A stretch of 64,000 nucleotides of DNA from Ananas comosus. Taxonomy: Eukaryota > Streptophyta > Magnoliopsida > Poales > Bromeliaceae. Location: contig NW_017893427.1 in NCBI RefSeq assembly GCF_001540865.1, forward strand, positions 1 through 64,000, read 5' to 3'. Shown here piece by piece: positions 60,578 to 64,000 of this stretch; position 1 is the first letter of the stretch; each line of letters opens with the position of its first letter. Under the pieces are notes generated by a model. That model was not told the origin of the DNA. It made no database searches and saw only the letters and a program-made list of their open reading frames with translations. The position numbers and the translations under genes were made by a program.

Positions 60578-61335
60578 TGTTGATACCAAAATTGAGCCGA
60601 CCTAACCCACGTATGAGCCAATAAGGATACGTGGTACACCAGGAGTCGGCAATAAGGCGCCTGAAGGACAAGAAGGCGGGAACGGTTGAAGATTGGGACG
60701 TAACTTCCACGAGGAGTTAGTGTAACTTCCATGAGGAGTTAGTATAACTTTCACTATAATGGTTACAACCACTTCCCCCAACTACTTTCAACCAACTAAT
60801 AATGTGGGCTATAAATAGTAACTCTGAAGCCTGCAATAGAGGTCTTCGCCCCTGCGCACAAAAGACCACCTTTATTTTTCTGCATCTTTCTTTCCTACAT
60901 TTACCGCTTTTCATAGGAGTAGCTCTAGTAACTTAGCATATTTGGAGTCTGTCTGCCCTACGGGCATCACTCCCCTGTCCTTTTACTTGGAGTCTGTCTG
61001 CCCTACGGGCATCACTCCCCTGTTCTTGTACGGCTATTCAATAGAAAGTCATTTTCGGCCCTTCTCGCCGATCAGATCTCGAGTTGTCTCCTCATTCGGC
61101 TCATCCCTCAGTCGAATTCTGGGCTTCCCCTCTTCATTCGGCTCATCCCGCCGAAGCGAATTTACTGTGAAGGTTTTTCGAATCCGGCTGATTCGATCCC
61201 TCATCGGCCGAATCGCTTGATCCGTCGTGGGCGCAAAATTCGAGGGTCACCATCCGCGGCCGCTCATCATTCCCGGCGCTCTTCCCGAGGAGGATTCTTG
61301 ACCGGGTCAAGGGTCGGGACTTTCGGCTCCCAACA
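60578..61335 (+). repeat. 3' LTR of the nested gag-only element
   Basis: It runs from TGTTGATACC to CTCCCAACA, the same length as the 5' LTR (758 bp), with the same 46-bp internal duplication (60942-61033). Confidence 0.92.
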
Positions 61336-61340
61336 AGTAG

Positions 61341-61730
61341 TTTACTTGTAATCTTTTTTCTTTCCCGTATTTACTGTTGTTTTTATCCTAGGAGTAGTTC
61401 TAGATTAGAACTCTAGAGTCTGTATGCACTCAGACACACTCGTCCTTTGTACTAGTTTCCACATTTAACTTCAATATATGAATGGCATTCGGCTCTTTCA
61501 GCCGACTAATCACTGTGCATCCCATCCACTTCGGCTCGTTCAGCCGAATCCTTTCTACAGTAGGGTTTCTCGAACTCGACTGATCCGATCCCTCATTAGC
61601 CGTATCGCTTGATCTTTTGAAGGGCGCAAACTTCGAGGGTCACCATGTGAGGCCGGATTTAATTCCCGCACGTTCCCCAAGGAAAGCCTTTGACCAGGCC
61701 AACGGCTGAGGAATTCGGCCCATAGCAACA
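61341..61730 (+). repeat. 3' LTR of the Tat-like element, second part
   Basis: It continues the outer LTR: TTTACTTGTAATC, TTCTAGATTAGAACTCTAG, and it ends CATAGCAACA. This matches 40084-40473. Confidence 0.85.
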
Positions 61731-62306
61731 TCATATAAATTATGTAAATAATTTGTTATTAGATAGAATTAACAATTAACAACCTAGTCGGTAAGTATTT
61801 TGTCGAGAAAACGTTTGTATAAGTGCATCTAATTTGCGTACTCTAGGGTTGTTAAATAATTTGCTGATGAGTTGCGTAGAATCATATGAGTTCGACTTCT
61901 AAACGTTGTTTAATCAAAATAAGATAGTTATTTTATTAAGATCGATGCAGTGTTTTAAAACTGTGAGCAATTAGTACAATAACAAGATAAACCAACATTT
62001 TAGATCATAATTCTCAAATGACAATCCCCATCACTAATAAGCTATCATCAAACACTTGTTCGAACATCGATAAAGGTCTTAAAATTTCCTACCAGTCCAA
62101 AACAAAAGCAAAATAGTGAATTCTATATGCTTTGAATTTCCTAAAAAGAACTTTCCAATATTAGGATTGAAAAATATTAAAAAAATGTTAACTTATTTAC
62201 CGTTTATATAGAAGCATTTACTATCTTTATCATATTTTGTAAGGAGAAATTAGAGTGAAGTATGCCAAAAACGGTGAATTATTTACCGTGTTTGTTAAAA
62301 ATAAAA
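61731..62306. other. AT-rich non-coding DNA left of the second gap
   Basis: No gene or repeat was recognised. The last bases before the gap do not continue the MIZ1-like frame, so the gap hides the gene's 5' part or a misjoin. Confidence 0.5.
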
Positions 62307-62331
62307 NNNNNNNNNNNNNNNNNNNNNNNNN
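62307..62331. other. Assembly gap of exactly 25 N
   Basis: The gap has the same default length as at 12181. It truncates the MIZ1-like gene on its 5' side. Confidence 0.95.
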
Positions 62332-62712
62332 GAGATGGGGGCGTCGGGGCTGCTGCGGGTGGCGCTGGAGTGCGAGAAGAAGCCGGCGGCGGCCGGGGAG
62401 AGGAGCAGTAGTAGTCCGCGGCTGCTGGAGGAGCCGGTGTGGTCGGCGACGATCAACGGGCGGAGCGTGGGGTACGCGGCGCGGCGGGAGGCGACGGAGT
62501 CGGACGTGCGGGTGATGCAGCTGCTGCACGCGGTGTCGATGGGCGCCGGCGTGCTGCCGGCCGACATGACCGACCCGGCCGACGGCGAGCTGACCTACAT
62601 GCGCGCCTACTTCGACCGCGTCGTCGGCTCCAGAGACTCCGAGACCTTCTACATGCTCAACCCCGACGGCAACAACGGCCCCGAGCTCACCATCTTCTTC
62701 GTTAGGATCTAA
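62332..62712 (+). CDS. MIZU-KUSSEI 1-like protein (DUF617), C-terminal part only
   Basis: The frame is open from the gap to TAA at 62710-62712 and gives about 126 residues. It contains LLRVALECEKK, LLEEPVW, NGRSVGYAARRE, VSMGAGVLPADM, GELTYMRAYFDRVVGSRDSE, FYMLNPDG and a hydrophobic PELTIFFVRI end. These are the consecutive blocks of the plant MIZ1/DUF617 domain. Arabidopsis MIZ1 is needed for root hydrotropism; many family members are uncharacterised. Members usually have about 230-300 residues, so roughly half is missing. The ATG at 62335 is probably internal, since family members have coding sequence well before this point and GAG in frame precedes it. The DNA is strongly GC-rich, unlike its flanks. 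No intron is seen, which fits the family. Confidence 0.9.
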   Translation, partial: EMGASGLLRVALECEKKPAAAGERSSSSPRLLEEPVWSATINGRSVGYAARREATESDVRVMQLLHAVSMGAGVLPADMTDPADGELTYMRAYFDRVVGSRDSETFYMLNPDGNNGPELTIFFVRI

Positions 62713-62782
62713 ATTCAACTAATTAACCCTAATTAATTAATTAATTAACTTCTTCTTCCTTAATTTTTTTCTTTAATTTCTT

Positions 62783-62865
<83 letters not shown>
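62783..62865 (+). repeat. (CA)n then (TA)n microsatellite after the MIZ1-like gene
   Basis: About 9 CA units are followed by about 32 TA units, starting some 70 bases after the stop codon, possibly in the 3' untranslated region. Confidence 0.92.
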
Positions 62866-62866
<1 letters not shown>

Positions 62867-63399
62867 CAGGGCTACTGTGCTCTCAGGAGCACAGAGCCCT
62901 CCGTGCTCCTGAGCCGTTTTTGATGATGGGACTTCCGAATCGACGATCGGCTCTGCTATACTTGATCTAGCATATTTGAAGTATCTAGAAAATAAATTTT
63001 GCGAATTTTTGATATCGTTTACTTAGTGATCGAAAGGGTTCAAAATCAACGGCTGAAAATAAAAATCTCATAAAAATGGTGATATAGTACTAAAATTTTC
63101 GATCAGAGATTTTGAACTTGTTGTAGATAGTATAAAGAATTTTCTATCAGAATTTTATTTGATTTGGATACTTCTACGTCGTTAAACTTGAAACAGCAGA
63201 TATCGACCATTAAAAATGATTGATTTTGAATCTTTTCGATCACTAAGTAAATGATATCAAAAAATCGCAAAATTTATTTTCTACATACTTCAAATATGCT
63301 AGATCAAGTTTAGCGGAGCCGATCGTCGATTCGGGAGTCTCATCATCGAAAACGGCTCAGGAGCACGGAGGGCTCTGTGCTCCTAAGAGCACACAAGAC

Positions 63400-63401
<2 letters not shown>
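62866..63401. mobile_element. Foldback element 1 (about 190-bp inverted ends) between microsatellites
   Basis: The left arm has GAGCCGTTTTTGATGATGGG, CGAATCGACGATCGGCTC, TTGATCTAGCATATTTGAAG and TTTACTTAGTGATCGAAA. The right arm reversed repeats these blocks with few changes. Each tip is itself a hairpin: CTCAGGAGCAC, a 10-base loop, GTGCTCCTGAG. (TA)n lies on its left and (CT)n(TA)n on its right. No open frame. Confidence 0.85.
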
Positions 63402-63493
<92 letters not shown>

Positions 63494-63495
63494 GA
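63402..63495 (+). repeat. (CT)n then (TA)n microsatellite
   Basis: About 33 CT units with one GC interruption at 63433-63434, then about 13 TA units. It separates foldback elements 1 and 2. Confidence 0.92.
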
Positions 63496-63498
63496 GTC

Positions 63499-63739
63499 CG
63501 GCTACTAAACTATCGATAGTACCAAGAGCTTAGTACTATCGAGTTTTCTACCATTAGATCTGCCCTTTAATCATTCCTACCCGCTAGATCATACTATTTA
63601 ACTAACTACCCACTCAATCCTAGAGGACCACTATCATCCTAACCAGAGACCACTATCATCCAAACAGCATATCCTTTTATTCAACGGCCGAAAACTTGAT
63701 AGCACAAAGTGCTTGATACTATTGATAGTATAGTAGCAT
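63499..63739. mobile_element. Foldback element 2, related to 32972-33192
   Basis: The left end is GGCTACTAAACTATCGATAG with a hairpin tip (ACTATCGATAGTAC... TAGTACTATCGAG). The right end is TACTATTGATAGTATAGTAG. Its interior matches 32972-33192 block by block. (TA)n follows at about 63745-63761. Confidence 0.75.
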
Positions 63740-63761
63740 AATTATGTATATATATATATAT

Positions 63762-64000
63762 GAACTAGGCTGGTATACTATCGGTAGCACGGAGGCCTCT
63801 GTGCTACCAAGTTGTTTTCAATGATGCGGCTTCCAAATCGACGATTGGCTCCGTTAGACTTGATCTACACTATTGAAAGTATTTGAAAACTAAATTTTAT
63901 AATTTTTCGGCATCATGTACCTATAAAACGAGTAGTCTAAAAATAAACGATTGAAAATAAAAATCTCGTAAAAAATGATGATAAAAGACTTGAATTTAAA
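63762..64000. mobile_element. Foldback element 3, left arm only (window ends)
   Basis: It starts after (TA)n. The tip hairpin is GGTAGCAC, loop GGAGGCCTCT, GTGCTACC. The next blocks (CGACGATTGGCTCCGTTAGA, TTGATCTACACTATTGAAAG) resemble element 1, so it is a diverged member of that family. Confidence 0.7.

Larger units (their letters stand above)
58168..61335 (+). mobile_element. Nested gag-only LTR element (3168 bp), TSD AGTAG
   Basis: Two LTRs of exactly 758 bp (58168-58925 and 60578-61335) flank a 1652-bp interior with gag and no protease, RT or integrase. AGTAG lies at 58163-58167 and 61336-61340. A polypurine tract (TTGGGGGGACAT) precedes the 3' LTR. Its gag closely resembles that of the surrounding Tat-like element, so it is a non-autonomous deletion derivative of the same lineage. 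By eye the two LTRs differ at about 28 substitutions and no indels, about 3.7 percent. Confidence 0.92.
39749..61730 (+). mobile_element. Decayed Tat-like Ty3/gypsy element with antisense gene, about 22 kb with insertions
   Basis: The 5' LTR (39749-40473) and the split 3' LTR (57830-58167 plus 61341-61730) match closely. Between them lie gag, protease, RT and RNase H on the plus strand, then an antisense gene with a plant mobile domain, then a polypurine tract before the 3' LTR. Integrase is not visible. It would be expected after RNase H, where a family X LTR now sits, and may be deleted. The DGG protease motif and the RT type fit the Tat lineage, some members of which carry extra antisense frames. 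No convincing target duplication was found. Confidence 0.75.

Overview
The window looks like an intergenic stretch of a flowering-plant nuclear genome, probably a monocot. The reasons are nested LTR retrotransposons, LTRs with tRNA-iMet-type primer sites, Helitron and CACTA pieces, TA-rich microsatellites, and one GC-rich MIZU-KUSSEI-1-like coding end. The species cannot be fixed from the sequence. Nearly all DNA is transposon-derived. Only one feature looks like a working host gene, the MIZ1-like 3' end at 62332-62712, and its 5' part is lost in an assembly gap.

Left third (1-25531). A compound block occurs twice, at 1-10849 (copy A) and about 15076-25531 (copy B), in direct orientation. The order is: a minus-strand Ty3/gypsy LTR (family Y), a dead Ty1/copia RNase H fragment, a short-LTR TRIM array, a 2.7 kb solo LTR (Z) with a perfect 5-bp target duplication, a further LTR (W), then AT-rich DNA. 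Copy B differs from A by single-base indels every ten bases or so. It starts next to a 25-N gap and looks like uncorrected long-read sequence placed in a gap. The 'duplication' may therefore be an assembly product. Yet B carries the complete W/TRIM junction where A has a single N and a foreign fragment.

Middle (25532-39748). AT-rich DNA holds a minus-strand Helitron 3' terminus with a decayed replication-protein-A-like gene upstream, and a Helitron-like tandem-repeat zone. A MITE is split by a 4.2 kb solo LTR (X; TSD TAAAT), and a foldback element carries a 516-bp CACTA element (TSD GTT).

Right (39749-61730). One decayed Tat-like Ty3/gypsy element spans about 22 kb. It has a 5' LTR, a stop-ridden gag-protease-RT-RNase H, and an antisense spliced-looking gene with a plant mobile domain next to the 3' LTR. 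Later elements broke it up: an X-family LTR (itself holding a Y solo LTR) in RNase H, a solo LTR (V; TSD AAAGG) downstream of pol, and a gag-only relative with 758-bp LTRs (TSD AGTAG) inside the 3' LTR.

End (61731-64000). AT-rich DNA, a 25-N gap and the MIZ1-like end are followed by long (TA)n/(CT)n microsatellites. Between these sit three foldback elements whose tips form short hairpins.
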